Origin: Halorubrum sp. CBA1229
GTDB taxonomy: Archaea > Halobacteriota > Halobacteria > Halobacteriales > Haloferacaceae
Assembly (NCBI RefSeq): GCF_003721435.2
Contig: NZ_CP054585.1
Location: forward strand, 620,001-684,000
DNA: 64,000 nt
Direction: 5' to 3'
The translations under genes and the position numbers were made by a program. This document shows positions 33,309 to 41,402 of this stretch, piece after piece. Position 1 is the stretch's first letter; each line of letters starts with the position of its first letter. The notes below the pieces were generated by a model that did not search any database, was not told the origin of the DNA, and was given only the letters and a program-made list of their open reading frames with translations.

Positions 33309-34366
33309 GCGCCCTCGGAGCCGTCCTGGCGCTGATCCGCGCGAAGCTCGTCGGACTCGCGACCGCGCCGAAGCGGTTCGCCGTGACGATCCAGCGGGCA
33401 ATCTACGACCTGCGGACCGGCAAGCGCACGCCATGGGACGTCGCCAAGAGCGTGCTGATGACGGCGTTCGGCCTGTCGATGGTGCTGATCCTGTTGTTCC
33501 CGCTGTTCTGGATCTTCACCGCGTCGCTCGCGGAGGGGACCCGGCTGTTCAACACGAGCGGCATCTTCCCCGACCCGACGACGTACAACCTCGACGCCTA
33601 CCGGTGGGTGTTCTTCGAGTCCAACTTCTTCTTCGTCGACGGCGACTGGGGGTACCCCCAGCTCGTCCTCGGCGGGAGCGGGGGACTGGTGAGTTTCCGG
33701 TGGGCCGGAACCGAGACCGGGCCGGGCGCGGTGTTCAACAGCCTCTATCTCGTGAGCGTGACGATCGTCGCCGGCTTCGGGATGATCGTGCCGGCGGCGT
33801 ACGCGTTCTCGCGGCGGAGCTTCGTCGGCCGCAAGCGGATCCTCTACGGCTACGTGCTGTTCACGCAGATCGGCGCCGGCCTCTCGATCGCGACGCTCGT
33901 GGCGCTGTACTCGCTGTTCAGCTCGTACGGGCTGACGAACAACCTGTTCATCCTCGGGCTGTTCTACGCGGCCGGCGCGATCCCCTTCAACACCTGGCTG
34001 CTGAAGACGTACATGGACAACATCCCCGTCTCCTACGAGGAGGCGGCGATGGTCGACGGCGCGAGCTTCCTGGACACGATCCGGGAGGTGATCCTCCCGC
34101 TGACGAAGCCGGGGCTCGCCGTCGTGCTCATCTTCGTCTGGCTCGCCGGGTGGAACGAGTTCATCATCGCGCAGACGCTGCTCTCGCCGGAGAACTACCC
34201 GCTCTCGGTGGAGCTGTACAACCTCGCGACCGAGGGGCGGTTCTCGACGCCGTGGACGCGGTTCGCGGCGTTCGCGAACCTGTTCGCGCTCCCCGTCGCG
34301 ATCGTCTACTTCGCGGCGCAGCGCTCCGTCGAGGACGGCCTCTCGTTCGGCGGGATGGAGGGATAA
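33305..34366 (+). CDS. malG: sugar ABC transporter permease, MalG type
   Basis: 353 residues with six membrane helices after a longer than usual cytoplasmic N-terminus (about 50 residues). The EAA loop is VSYEEAAMVDGASFLDTIREVILPLTKPGLAV. A stretch between helices 1 and 2 (FNTSGIFPDPTTYNLDAYRWVFFES) is an extracytoplasmic loop typical of MalG-like subunits, and a further insert (GDWGYPQLVLGGSGGLVSF) enlarges it. It completes the plus-strand transporter operon. A run of nine T follows at 34421-34429, fitting an archaeal terminator. Confidence 0.92.
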   Translation: MSALGAVLALIRAKLVGLATAPKRFAVTIQRAIYDLRTGKRTPWDVAKSVLMTAFGLSMVLILLFPLFWIFTASLAEGTRLFNTSGIFPDPTTYNLDAYRWVFFESNFFFVDGDWGYPQLVLGGSGGLVSFRWAGTETGPGAVFNSLYLVSVTIVAGFGMIVPAAYAFSRRSFVGRKRILYGYVLFTQIGAGLSIATLVALYSLFSSYGLTNNLFILGLFYAAGAIPFNTWLLKTYMDNIPVSYEEAAMVDGASFLDTIREVILPLTKPGLAVVLIFVWLAGWNEFIIAQTLLSPENYPLSVELYNLATEGRFSTPWTRFAAFANLFALPVAIVYFAAQRSVEDGLSFGGMEG

Positions 34367-34420
34367 GTCGGAGTTCGGTCCGTCGTATTCCGTACTGCGA
34401 TTTTCTCGTTCCGCGGTTTC

Positions 34421-34429
34421 TTTTTTTTT
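34421..34429 (+). terminator. T-tract terminator after the transporter operon
   Basis: Nine consecutive T, 55 bases after the malG-like stop. Archaeal polymerase terminates on such T-tracts without needing a strong hairpin. Copy D of the repeat family begins just downstream. Confidence 0.5.
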
Positions 34430-34482
34430 AAGCGTTTCTCGTTTCGCGCGTTCTCCGAAATTGGTGGCCGACGACAGCTCTG

Positions 34483-34881
34483 CAACGAACACCTCCAAAG
34501 CCCAAGCCGCGAGGACTCGCGCGACTCGCTGTCGTTCGAGACGCCTTCGGCGTCTCGTGATGACGAGAGAGCTTTGCTCTCTCGAACCACGCTCCTCGCT
34601 CAGTCGCTACCGCTCCTTCGCTGTGGGGTCGCCGGCGGCGAAGCCGTCGGCTGCCCGTGGCGCGTAGCGCCACGCTGCTTCCGTCGTCGTGCGTCGTCCT
34701 CGCGACTGCCCCGTTGAGTCCCACCCAACCGCACAGCGACCGCACCTCACCCCTCCCCAGCCTCGCCGCTCGCTCGGGGGCTCCCCCCGGTCGCCCCCGT
34801 CGCTCGCGGCGTCCCTCGCGCGTGCGACTCGCGGCCTGTCGCCGCGCTCGTCGGCACGCGCCGCCGCAGTCGGTTTATAAA
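34483..34881 (-). repeat. copy D of the structured repeat family, minus orientation
   Basis: Reading on the minus strand it begins with TTTATAAA (34874-34881), then GCGGCGGCGCGTGCC. Stem 1 has a quite different sequence (GGGGG with CCCCC flanked by CGCCGC with GCGGCG) yet still folds. Stem 2 pairs CGCGAGGAC and GTCCTCGCG (34508-34516 and 34696-34704). The conserved blocks are at 34706-34722 and 34490-34503. It shares with copy C the extra hairpins at 34537-34557, 34564-34584, 34631-34651 and 34657-34673. It sits between convergent genes. Confidence 0.82.
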
Positions 34882-34910
34882 TAGTGCCCCCAGACGCGGT
34901 CGTTCGACTC

Positions 34911-35942
34911 TCAGTCGTCCGCCGTCGGCGTCGGCGCCTCGCCGCCGAGCCGGGCGCGGTCGTGGTCCGCCTCGAAGTCGAGGTCGGGGCCACGCGCGAC
35001 GATCCCGGAGGGCGTCACGTCCGGGTGGGTCGTGTAGTAGTGCTCCTTGATGTGGCTCATGTTCACCGTCTCGGCGACGCCCGCGGTCTGGTAGAGGTCG
35101 CGGAGGTACGGCCAGAGGTGCTCGTACTGGTGGATGAACTTCCGGTTGCACATGAAGTGGGTGTGGTACACCTGGTCGAACCGCACCAGCGTGGTGAACA
35201 TGCAGATGTCGGCCTCGGTGAGCGAGTCGCCGACGAGATAGCGCCGGTCCGCGAGGTGGTCGTTCCAGTGGTCGAGCGCGCCGAACAGGTCGTCGATCGC
35301 CTCGTCGTAGGCGCCTTGGGACTTCGCGAAGCCGGCGCGGTAGACGCCGTTGTTGACCGGTTCGTAGATCTCGGAGATGACCTCGTCGACGTCCGCGACG
35401 GTCGCCTCGTCGTCGGCGTCGGGCAGCAGCGAGACGTCGTTGCCGAGGTCGTCGAACGCGGTCGAGAGGGTGCGGAGGATCTCGCGGGACTCGTTGTTGA
35501 CGATCGTCTCCTCGTGGGTGTCCCACAACACGGGGACCGTCACGCGACAGGTGGCGTCGGGGTCGGCCTCGACGTACAGCTCGCGGAGGAAGTCGCTGTC
35601 GTGCAGGTGGTCGGGTGTACACCCCTCCTTCTCGGGGGTGAACTGCCAGCCGTCCTCGGCGCGGTACGGGTCCACGACCGAGACGCCGATGGCGTCCTCC
35701 AAGCCGAGCAGCGACCGCGCGAGCAGGGTGCGATGCGCCCACGGACAGGCGTAGGAGACGTACAGGTGGTACCGCCCCGCCTCGGGCTGGAACCGGTCGT
35801 CCGGTTCGGCGTCGACGTGCTCCGGGACGTCGCTGCCGGCGATCCAGTTCCGGAAGGTCGTCTCGCCGCGCTGGAACGAGCCGTCCTCGTCCGTCGCCTC
35901 GTACGTGTCCGTCCGCCACTCGCCGTCGACGAGCTGATTCAT
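34911..35942 (-). CDS. glutathione S-transferase-family protein (ECM4/glutathionyl-hydroquinone reductase type)
   Basis: 343 residues. The thioredoxin-like N-terminal domain carries YHLYVSYACPWAHRTLLARSLLGLEDAIGVSVVDP, with the catalytic CPW motif at about 60-62. The C-terminal alpha domain follows (LVGDSLTEADICMFTTLVRFDQVYHTHFMCNRK). This is the ECM4/YqjG branch, whose bacterial members reduce glutathionyl-hydroquinones through that cysteine. Haloarchaea use gamma-glutamylcysteine in place of glutathione, so the natural thiol is probably that one. A TTATGG box about 26 bases upstream supports the ATG. It is divergent from the FAD oxidase gene. Confidence 0.88.
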   Translation of the reverse strand: MNQLVDGEWRTDTYEATDEDGSFQRGETTFRNWIAGSDVPEHVDAEPDDRFQPEAGRYHLYVSYACPWAHRTLLARSLLGLEDAIGVSVVDPYRAEDGWQFTPEKEGCTPDHLHDSDFLRELYVEADPDATCRVTVPVLWDTHEETIVNNESREILRTLSTAFDDLGNDVSLLPDADDEATVADVDEVISEIYEPVNNGVYRAGFAKSQGAYDEAIDDLFGALDHWNDHLADRRYLVGDSLTEADICMFTTLVRFDQVYHTHFMCNRKFIHQYEHLWPYLRDLYQTAGVAETVNMSHIKEHYYTTHPDVTPSGIVARGPDLDFEADHDRARLGGEAPTPTADD

Positions 35943-36050
35943 ACTCGATCAAGGGGCTCGACGCCCATAACGTGGGCGGGGACGCGCATGTCACCCGGCC
36001 GCTGTCCGGGCGGCGCCACCGTTAACCCCCTTCTCGTGGGAGGCGATCAC

Positions 36051-37301
36051 ATGACCAGATCCGCGCGGACCGACACGCAGGACCCGCCCGCCGTCGCGGT
36101 CGTCGGCGGCGGCGCAGTCGGCGTCACGGCGGCCGCCGACCTCGCGGCCCGCGGCGCCGACGTGACCCTCTACGAGCGCGGCGAACTCGGCGCCGGGAGC
36201 TCCGGCCGCGCCGCCGGCGTGCTGTACGACGCGTACGCCGAGGACGTCGACGCCGCGCTCGCGGCCCGGGCGATGGAGCGGTTCCGCGCCTTCGACCGCT
36301 CGCTGCCCGGCTTCTCGTTCGCGCCGTGTCCCTACGTGATCGCGGTCCGCGAGGGCGACGCGGACGCCGACGCCGTCCCCGAGATGGTCGAACGGATGCG
36401 CTCACACGGCCGCGACGTCTCCGTGATCGACCCTGCGGCGCTCGCCGAGCGGTTCCCGATCGCGACCGACGACCTCGCGGTCGCCGCGGTCGCCGAGGGC
36501 GCGGGCTGGTGCGACCCCGCGAGCTACGTCGCGGCGATGGGCCGGCGGGCGCGCCGCGAGGGAGTCGCCGTCGAGACCGAGACGCCCGTCTCGCTGTCCG
36601 GCGACCGACCGGAGCTGCGCGTCGGCGGGACGCGGGGCGACGCCACCCGCGAGTTCGACGCGGTCGTCGTCGCCGCCGGCGCACGCACCGCCGACGTCCT
36701 CGCAGACGTCGGGATCGCGGTCCCGGTCGTCCCCTACCGCGTGCAGGCCCTGACGTGCGCGGTCGCCTACGACGGCCCGATGGCCTACGACGCGACCGCC
36801 GGCGTCTACCTCCGGCCGCACCCGACCGGGCTGCTGGCCGGCGACGGAACCGAGCCGGTCGCGGCCGACCCGGACGAGTACGACCGCGAGGGCGACGACT
36901 GGTTCGTCGACGCCGTCACCGAGACGCTCCGCGAGCGCGTCGACGCCGTGAGCGACGGAGACGCCGACGTCGAGCGCGCGTGGGCCGGGCTCTGCACGGC
37001 GACGCCCGACGGCGACCCGCTCGTCGGGCCGGTCGGCGAATTGGCGGGGGCCGCACGTGGGAGCGACGACGGCGACGGAGAGCGCCTGTTCGTCGCCGCC
37101 GGCTGGCAGGGCCACGGCTTCATGCGCGCGCCGGCGGTCGGGGAGCTCGTCGCCGAGGGCGTGCTGGCGTCGCTCGGCGGGACCGACGCCGACGCTCCCG
37201 AGTCGCCGTGGATCGAGCCCTTCGATCCGGACCGGTTCGACGGGACCGAGTCGTTCGAGATCTCTGAGGGGATGTCGGTCGAATCGCGGGCCGGGGAGTG
37301 A
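36051..37301 (+). CDS. FAD-dependent amine/amino-acid oxidoreductase (DAO family)
   Basis: 416 residues. The FAD-binding Rossmann motif is VAVVGGGAVGVTAAADLAARGADVTLYERGELGAGSSGRAAGVLY at about 13-57. The second flavin segment GVYLRPHPTGLLAGDGTEPV and the C-terminal LFVAAGWQGHGFMRAPAVGELVAEGVL complete the DAO fold. Such enzymes oxidise an amine or amino acid (sarcosine, glycine or D-amino-acid oxidases) and pass electrons to oxygen or a carrier. The substrate cannot be told. GTTAAC lies 27 bases before the ATG, so the mRNA is leaderless. It stands alone. Confidence 0.88.
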   Translation: MTRSARTDTQDPPAVAVVGGGAVGVTAAADLAARGADVTLYERGELGAGSSGRAAGVLYDAYAEDVDAALAARAMERFRAFDRSLPGFSFAPCPYVIAVREGDADADAVPEMVERMRSHGRDVSVIDPAALAERFPIATDDLAVAAVAEGAGWCDPASYVAAMGRRARREGVAVETETPVSLSGDRPELRVGGTRGDATREFDAVVVAAGARTADVLADVGIAVPVVPYRVQALTCAVAYDGPMAYDATAGVYLRPHPTGLLAGDGTEPVAADPDEYDREGDDWFVDAVTETLRERVDAVSDGDADVERAWAGLCTATPDGDPLVGPVGELAGAARGSDDGDGERLFVAAGWQGHGFMRAPAVGELVAEGVLASLGGTDADAPESPWIEPFDPDRFDGTESFEISEGMSVESRAGE

Positions 37302-37333
37302 GAGAAGCGAGGCCGCGTCGGAGGTCGCCGAGC

Positions 37334-37762
37334 TCAGCGCTCGTCGGCGTCGTCTTCCTCGACGACCGCGACGTCGCGCGCGTCGTCGTTCTTCGGGATC
37401 TCCACCTGAAGCGTCCCGTTGCGAGTCAGCGTCGCGTTCGCGCCCTCCGGCGTGACGCTCGCGTCGCGCGGGAGGTCGGCGCTCCCGGAGAGCGAGACGC
37501 CGCGCCCGGGGAACACCATCTCGTAGCCGTCGTAGAAGTCGCGGAACCGGTCGAGCTCGACTTCGACGGTGTGGTCGAGGAACGTCACGTTCAGGTCTTC
37601 GCCCCGGACCCCGGGGGCGTCGAAGACGACGAGGTACGCGTCGTCGCTCTCGAGGAGGTCGTGCGAGAGCGAGCGGCGCTCCTGCATCTTGCTCCATCCG
37701 CGACCGACGCGTTCGAGGACGCGGCGGGCGGCCGACCGGCCCGCCTCGACGAATCCGCTCAC
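37334..37762 (-). CDS. Hsp20/alpha-crystallin-like small heat shock protein
   Basis: 142 residues from a GTG start (VSGFVEAGRSAARRV). An N-terminal helical part of about 35 residues is followed by an alpha-crystallin-like beta sandwich: DAYLVVFDAPGVRGEDLNVTFLDHTVEVELDRF, then LSGSADLPRDASVTPEGANATLTRNGTLQVEIPK, the last being the usual A-x-x-x-NGxL-type motif. The C-terminus is acidic. Proteins of this type hold unfolding proteins. It starts 3 bases after the small zinc-ribbon gene's stop, so the two are one transcript. The family assignment is good, although the sequence is short and divergent. Confidence 0.82.
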   Translation of the reverse strand: MSGFVEAGRSAARRVLERVGRGWSKMQERRSLSHDLLESDDAYLVVFDAPGVRGEDLNVTFLDHTVEVELDRFRDFYDGYEMVFPGRGVSLSGSADLPRDASVTPEGANATLTRNGTLQVEIPKNDDARDVAVVEEDDADER

Positions 37763-37765
37763 GGG

Positions 37766-37921
37766 TTACACCTCGATCTCGGCGAGCTCGCTCCCGCCGC
37801 AGTACGGACACGTGAGGTCCCCGACGGCGTGATCGTCGGGCACGTCGTACGTGTAGTGGTTCTCGAACATGTCGAGCTCGCAGTCGTCGCTCTCACATTT
37901 GACCTCCATCGTCGATGGCAT
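37766..37921 (-). CDS. 51-residue zinc-ribbon protein (DUF7559-like)
   Basis: 51 residues, MPSTMEVKCESDDCELDMFENHYTYDVPDDHAVGDLTCPYCGGSELAEIEV in outline. Two cysteine pairs (C9 with C14, and C38 with C41 as CPYC) form a likely zinc site. It resembles a short, well-conserved haloarchaeal family that I recall as DUF7559. It is first in a unit with the Hsp20-like gene (gap of 3 bases), driven by a shared divergent TATA box at 37948-37953. The role is unknown; a nucleic-acid or protein interaction is the usual guess for such ribbons. Confidence 0.85.
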   Translation of the reverse strand: MPSTMEVKCESDDCELDMFENHYTYDVPDDHAVGDLTCPYCGGSELAEIEV

Positions 37922-37947
37922 ATACATCACCGTTGTGTCGGCGAGGG

Positions 37948-37953
37948 CTTAAA
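37948..37953. promoter_or_regulatory. palindromic TATA box shared by two divergent genes
   Basis: CTTAAA in the context GGCTTAAACGG reads as a TTTAAG/CTTAAA box on either strand. Its centre is 27.5 bases from the plus-strand ATG at 37978 and 29.5 bases from the minus-strand ATG at 37921. Both distances fit leaderless transcripts, so a single box may serve both directions. Confidence 0.5.
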
Positions 37954-37977
37954 CGGCGTGGCGGCGGCCGTCCGTGT

Positions 37978-38955
37978 ATGGACGGCATCGGCGACGGAGA
38001 CGGTCGCGTCCGGGCGGGCGACGACCCGGTCCGCGTCCACGGCGTCGACTTCAGCGCGGCGGCGAACGACGCGGGACGGAAGACGTGGATCGCGAGCGGG
38101 AGTGTAGACCCGAAGGGCGGCGAGCTGCTCGTCACCGATCTCCGCCCGCTCGCCGAGCTCGCCGGCTTCGACGACGGCGGCGGCCGCCGAACGGTCGGCC
38201 GCGAGGACGCCCTCCCGGCGCTCGCGGCGTGGATCCGCGCTCTCGACGAGGGCGCGGTGGTCGGCCTCGACTTCCCGTTCGGGCTCCCCGGGTTCATCGT
38301 CGAGGAGAGCGGCTCCGACTCGTGGCGGTCATTTATAAGCGGCTTCCCGGAGTCGATCGGCGTCGACGGGGGCGGCGGAGGCGACGCCGACGAACGGAGC
38401 GACCCGGTCCGCGCGTTCGCCGAGCGCTGCGTCGGACTGACCGAGCGCCGCGGCGAGGGGACGTACGACAAGCGGGAGACGGACGCCGCCGTCGGCGCGC
38501 GATCGCCGTACGGGTTCATCGCCGACACAATCGCCTTTCACGGCATGCGCGACGTGCTCGCCCCGCTCGTCGATCGCGTCCGGGTCGCGCCGATGGACCG
38601 GACGGAAGAGGGGTGGCGGCCCGCGGCGCCGTCGGGGCCGACGGTCGTCGAGACCTACCCGGCCGCGGTGTTGGACCGACTCGGGCTCTACCGGACGAAC
38701 TACAAGGGCGGTGGCGAGTCGGAGGCGACGCGCCGCCGCCGGAACGCCGAGGGGCTGGTCGAGGAGAGCGCTGTCGCGTATAAATCGGAAGACGAACTGA
38801 TGGACGCAATAGTCGCGAACGCGGGCGGCGACGCCCTCGACGCCGTCGCCGCCTGCGTCGGGGCGTTCGCGGCGTGGCGAGGGGACTACGAGACCGACAC
38901 CGCCGGGTTCGACGACTCCGGCGCGGTCGCGCTCGAGGGATTCATCTACGTCTGA
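37978..38955 (+). CDS. DUF429-domain protein (predicted nuclease-like)
   Basis: 325 residues. HGVDFSAAANDAGRKTWIASG near residue 20 opens an RNase H-like fold (a D-x-S motif), and GAVVGLDFPFGLP at about 90-102 carries the second acidic position. VVETYPAAVLDRLGLYRTNYKGG and GGDALDAVAACVGAFAAW close the domain, the latter with an Asp typical of the family. DUF429 proteins are predicted nucleases or ribonuclease H-like ATPases with unknown substrate. An in-frame GC-rich insertion (VDGGGGGDADERSDP) lies about residue 130. It is divergent from the zinc-ribbon/Hsp20 pair. Confidence 0.8.
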   Translation: MDGIGDGDGRVRAGDDPVRVHGVDFSAAANDAGRKTWIASGSVDPKGGELLVTDLRPLAELAGFDDGGGRRTVGREDALPALAAWIRALDEGAVVGLDFPFGLPGFIVEESGSDSWRSFISGFPESIGVDGGGGGDADERSDPVRAFAERCVGLTERRGEGTYDKRETDAAVGARSPYGFIADTIAFHGMRDVLAPLVDRVRVAPMDRTEEGWRPAAPSGPTVVETYPAAVLDRLGLYRTNYKGGGESEATRRRRNAEGLVEESAVAYKSEDELMDAIVANAGGDALDAVAACVGAFAAWRGDYETDTAGFDDSGAVALEGFIYV

Positions 38956-38978
38956 GAGATGCCGGCGGCCGTCAGAAT

Positions 38979-39455
38979 TCACAAACCCGTTCCGCGGAGC
39001 CGCTCCGGAACGACCGCGCGCTCGGCGACGGAGACGACCGCGGTGCCGAACGCGACGCCGGCGAGGAAGCCGGGACCGTACGGGAGATACGGGACCTCGA
39101 ACGCGAGCACGGCTCCCAGCCCGACGGAGATAGCCAGGATCGCGGCGCCGAAGGCGACGTACGTGAGCGTCTCGTAGCGATCCGGCGAGAGTCGGTCGCG
39201 GGCGAGCCACGCGACCGGCCCGATGGCGACCGCGGTCGCCGCGGCCCAGCCGACGGCGAGCCCCCACGGCCGGGGGTCGGCACCGAAGAACTGCACCGCG
39301 GCGAGCCCGCAGAACGCGGCGAACGAGACGTAGTTTCCGGCTCGCTGCCAGCGAGAGGACTCGTCGGCGGCCGGGGGTGAACCGTCGCCCGAGCGCGTTT
39401 CACCGGTCGGGGGCGTCTCGGAGGGCACAGTCGGCGCTTCCGCGCGTCCCGGCAT
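38979..39455 (-). CDS. four-helix membrane protein of unknown function
   Basis: 158 residues. The first 35 residues are polar and acidic; four hydrophobic helices follow: about 40-58 (YVSFAAFCGLAAVQFFG), 64-83 (GLAVGWAAATAVAIGPVAWL), 97-120 (LTYVAFGAAILAISVGLGAVLAF) and 125-145 (YGPGFLAGVAFGTAVVSVAE). No conserved catalytic motif is seen. I do not recognise the family. It is convergent with the DUF429 gene (23 bases) and divergent from the radical SAM gene (65 bases). Confidence 0.6.
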   Translation of the reverse strand: MPGRAEAPTVPSETPPTGETRSGDGSPPAADESSRWQRAGNYVSFAAFCGLAAVQFFGADPRPWGLAVGWAAATAVAIGPVAWLARDRLSPDRYETLTYVAFGAAILAISVGLGAVLAFEVPYLPYGPGFLAGVAFGTAVVSVAERAVVPERLRGTGL

Positions 39456-39520
39456 AAGCGATCCGGCGTCTCCCGGCGTTCCGCACGCTTTTCCCGTCTC
39501 GGCCGACTACGGACGGTAAC

Positions 39521-41398
39521 ATGACCGATTCGCCCGCGTCGGGCCGGGGATCGCTCCCGCCCGACCCGAACGACCTCTCCGTCACGATCGTCGACGGCTA
39601 CGTCGACGAGCCCGCGCACTTCGGCGTCCCCCCGTACATCTCGACGTACCCGCGGTACACCGCCGGCGCGCTCGTCGACGCGGGCGTCCCCGAGTCGCGG
39701 ATCACCTACCACACCATCGACGAGCTGCGCGACGACCGGAGCAAGCGGGCCGACGTCGCCGACGCCGACCTCATGGTGTACGTCGGCGGGATGACGGTGC
39801 CCGGCAAGTACGTGGGCGGGACCCCCGCCGAGCCCGACGAGGTCCGCGAACTGGGCTGGACCGCGGACGGCGTCACCCTGCTCGGCGGCCCCGTGCGGTT
39901 CGGCGTCGGCGAGGAGAACGCGGGCGCGACGGAGACCGAGCGCGACGACCTCGACTACGACTTCGTCGCCATGGGCGACGTGGAGGCGGCCGCGTATGAT
40001 CTCGTCAGCGAGGGGTTAGAGGGGTTCGGCAACCGGATGCGCGACAACGCCGAGATCGACCAGTGGGCCGAGAAGGGGTCGTTCGTCGTCGAGCAACACC
40101 CAAACCACCCGGACTACCTCATCTGCGAGATGGAGACCTCCCGCGGCTGCGCCTACCGCTGCTCGTTCTGCACGGAGCCGCTGTACGGCGACCCGGCGTT
40201 CCGGGAGGCGCGCTCCGTCGTCGACGAGGTCGACGCGCTCTCGGACCGGGGAGTCAGGCACTTCCGGCTCGGGAGGCAGGCCGACATCCTCGCGTTCGGC
40301 GGCGACGGCGAGGCACCGAACCCGGACGCGCTTCGGGAGCTGTACGCCGGGATCCGCGAGGTTGCGCCCGACCTCCGGACGCTCCACCTCGACAACATGA
40401 ACCCGGTGACGATCACCGACTACCCCGAGGCCTCCCGCGAGGCGATCCGCGTCATCGCCGCGCACAACACGCCCGGCGACACCGCCGCGTTCGGGCTCGA
40501 ATCGGCCGATCCGGTCGTGCAGGAGCAGAACAACCTGCTCGTCACCGCCGAGGAGTGTTTAGAGGCCGTCCGCGTCGTCAACGAGGAGGGCGGCTGGCGA
40601 CCCGGCGACACGCCGGAGACGACGCCCGGCCCCGACGACCGAGTGACCGGCCCCTCGACCGGGCCCGACGCCTCGCCGCGGCTCCCGAAGCTCCTCCCGG
40701 GAATCAACCTCGTCCACGGGCTCGCGGGCGAGCGCCCCGAGACGTACGAGCACAACAAGGAGTTCCTCCAGACGGTGTACGACGAGGGCCTGATGCTCCG
40801 CCGGATCAACATCCGGCAGGTGATGGCGTTCGCCGGCACTGAGATGGCCGAGACGGGCGCCGACATCGCCCAGGAGCACAAAGACCAGTTCCAGGCGTAC
40901 AAGCGCGAGGTGCGCGAGACGGTCGACAACCCGATGCTCGACCGGGTCGTCCCGCCCGGGACGGTCCTCCCCGACGTCCACCTAGAGTACCACCAGGACG
41001 GGAAGACGTTCGGCCGGCAGCTCGGCACCTACGCGCTCCTCGTCGCCGTGCCCGGCGAGCGCGAGCTCGGCACCGCCATCGACGTGGCGATCACGGACCA
41101 CGGCTACCGCTCCGTGACGGGCGTTCCCTACCCCCTCGACGTCAACGCGGCGTCGATGGACGAGCTGACCGCGATCCCGGGAATCAACCGGAGCAAGGCC
41201 GGCGATATCGTCGTCGGGCGCCCGTACGGCTCGGTCGAGGCGGTCGACGCCGGCGTCGCCGACCTCTCGCGGTTCGCCGTCGCCGACGACGTCGACGTGC
41301 CGATCCCGGGCCGCGAGCGCGCCGGGTCCGGGCCCGGGCCGGCCGCGCGCTCCCTGCTCGACCGGCGCGAGGGCTCCTCGGCGGGCCGCGGGGACTGA
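39521..41398 (+). CDS. radical SAM protein with C-terminal helix-hairpin-helix
   Basis: 625 residues. The [4Fe-4S] motif is SRGCAYRCSFCTEPL (C-x3-C-x2-C) at about residue 209. The N-terminal 190 residues hold a Rossmann-like part reminiscent of B12-binding domains in radical SAM enzymes (VTIVDGYVDEPAHFGVPPYISTYPRYTAGALVDAG), with no clear B12 ligand. A TRAM-like portion follows the barrel. Near the C-terminus NAASMDELTAIPGINRSKAGDIV is a helix-hairpin-helix. It probably modifies a nucleic acid or a protein by radical chemistry. The substrate is unknown. A beta-lactamase-fold hydrolase gene starts 4 bases after its stop and is likely co-transcribed. Confidence 0.88.
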   Translation: MTDSPASGRGSLPPDPNDLSVTIVDGYVDEPAHFGVPPYISTYPRYTAGALVDAGVPESRITYHTIDELRDDRSKRADVADADLMVYVGGMTVPGKYVGGTPAEPDEVRELGWTADGVTLLGGPVRFGVGEENAGATETERDDLDYDFVAMGDVEAAAYDLVSEGLEGFGNRMRDNAEIDQWAEKGSFVVEQHPNHPDYLICEMETSRGCAYRCSFCTEPLYGDPAFREARSVVDEVDALSDRGVRHFRLGRQADILAFGGDGEAPNPDALRELYAGIREVAPDLRTLHLDNMNPVTITDYPEASREAIRVIAAHNTPGDTAAFGLESADPVVQEQNNLLVTAEECLEAVRVVNEEGGWRPGDTPETTPGPDDRVTGPSTGPDASPRLPKLLPGINLVHGLAGERPETYEHNKEFLQTVYDEGLMLRRINIRQVMAFAGTEMAETGADIAQEHKDQFQAYKREVRETVDNPMLDRVVPPGTVLPDVHLEYHQDGKTFGRQLGTYALLVAVPGERELGTAIDVAITDHGYRSVTGVPYPLDVNAASMDELTAIPGINRSKAGDIVVGRPYGSVEAVDAGVADLSRFAVADDVDVPIPGRERAGSGPGPAARSLLDRREGSSAGRGD

Positions 41399-41402
41399 GG
41401 CG

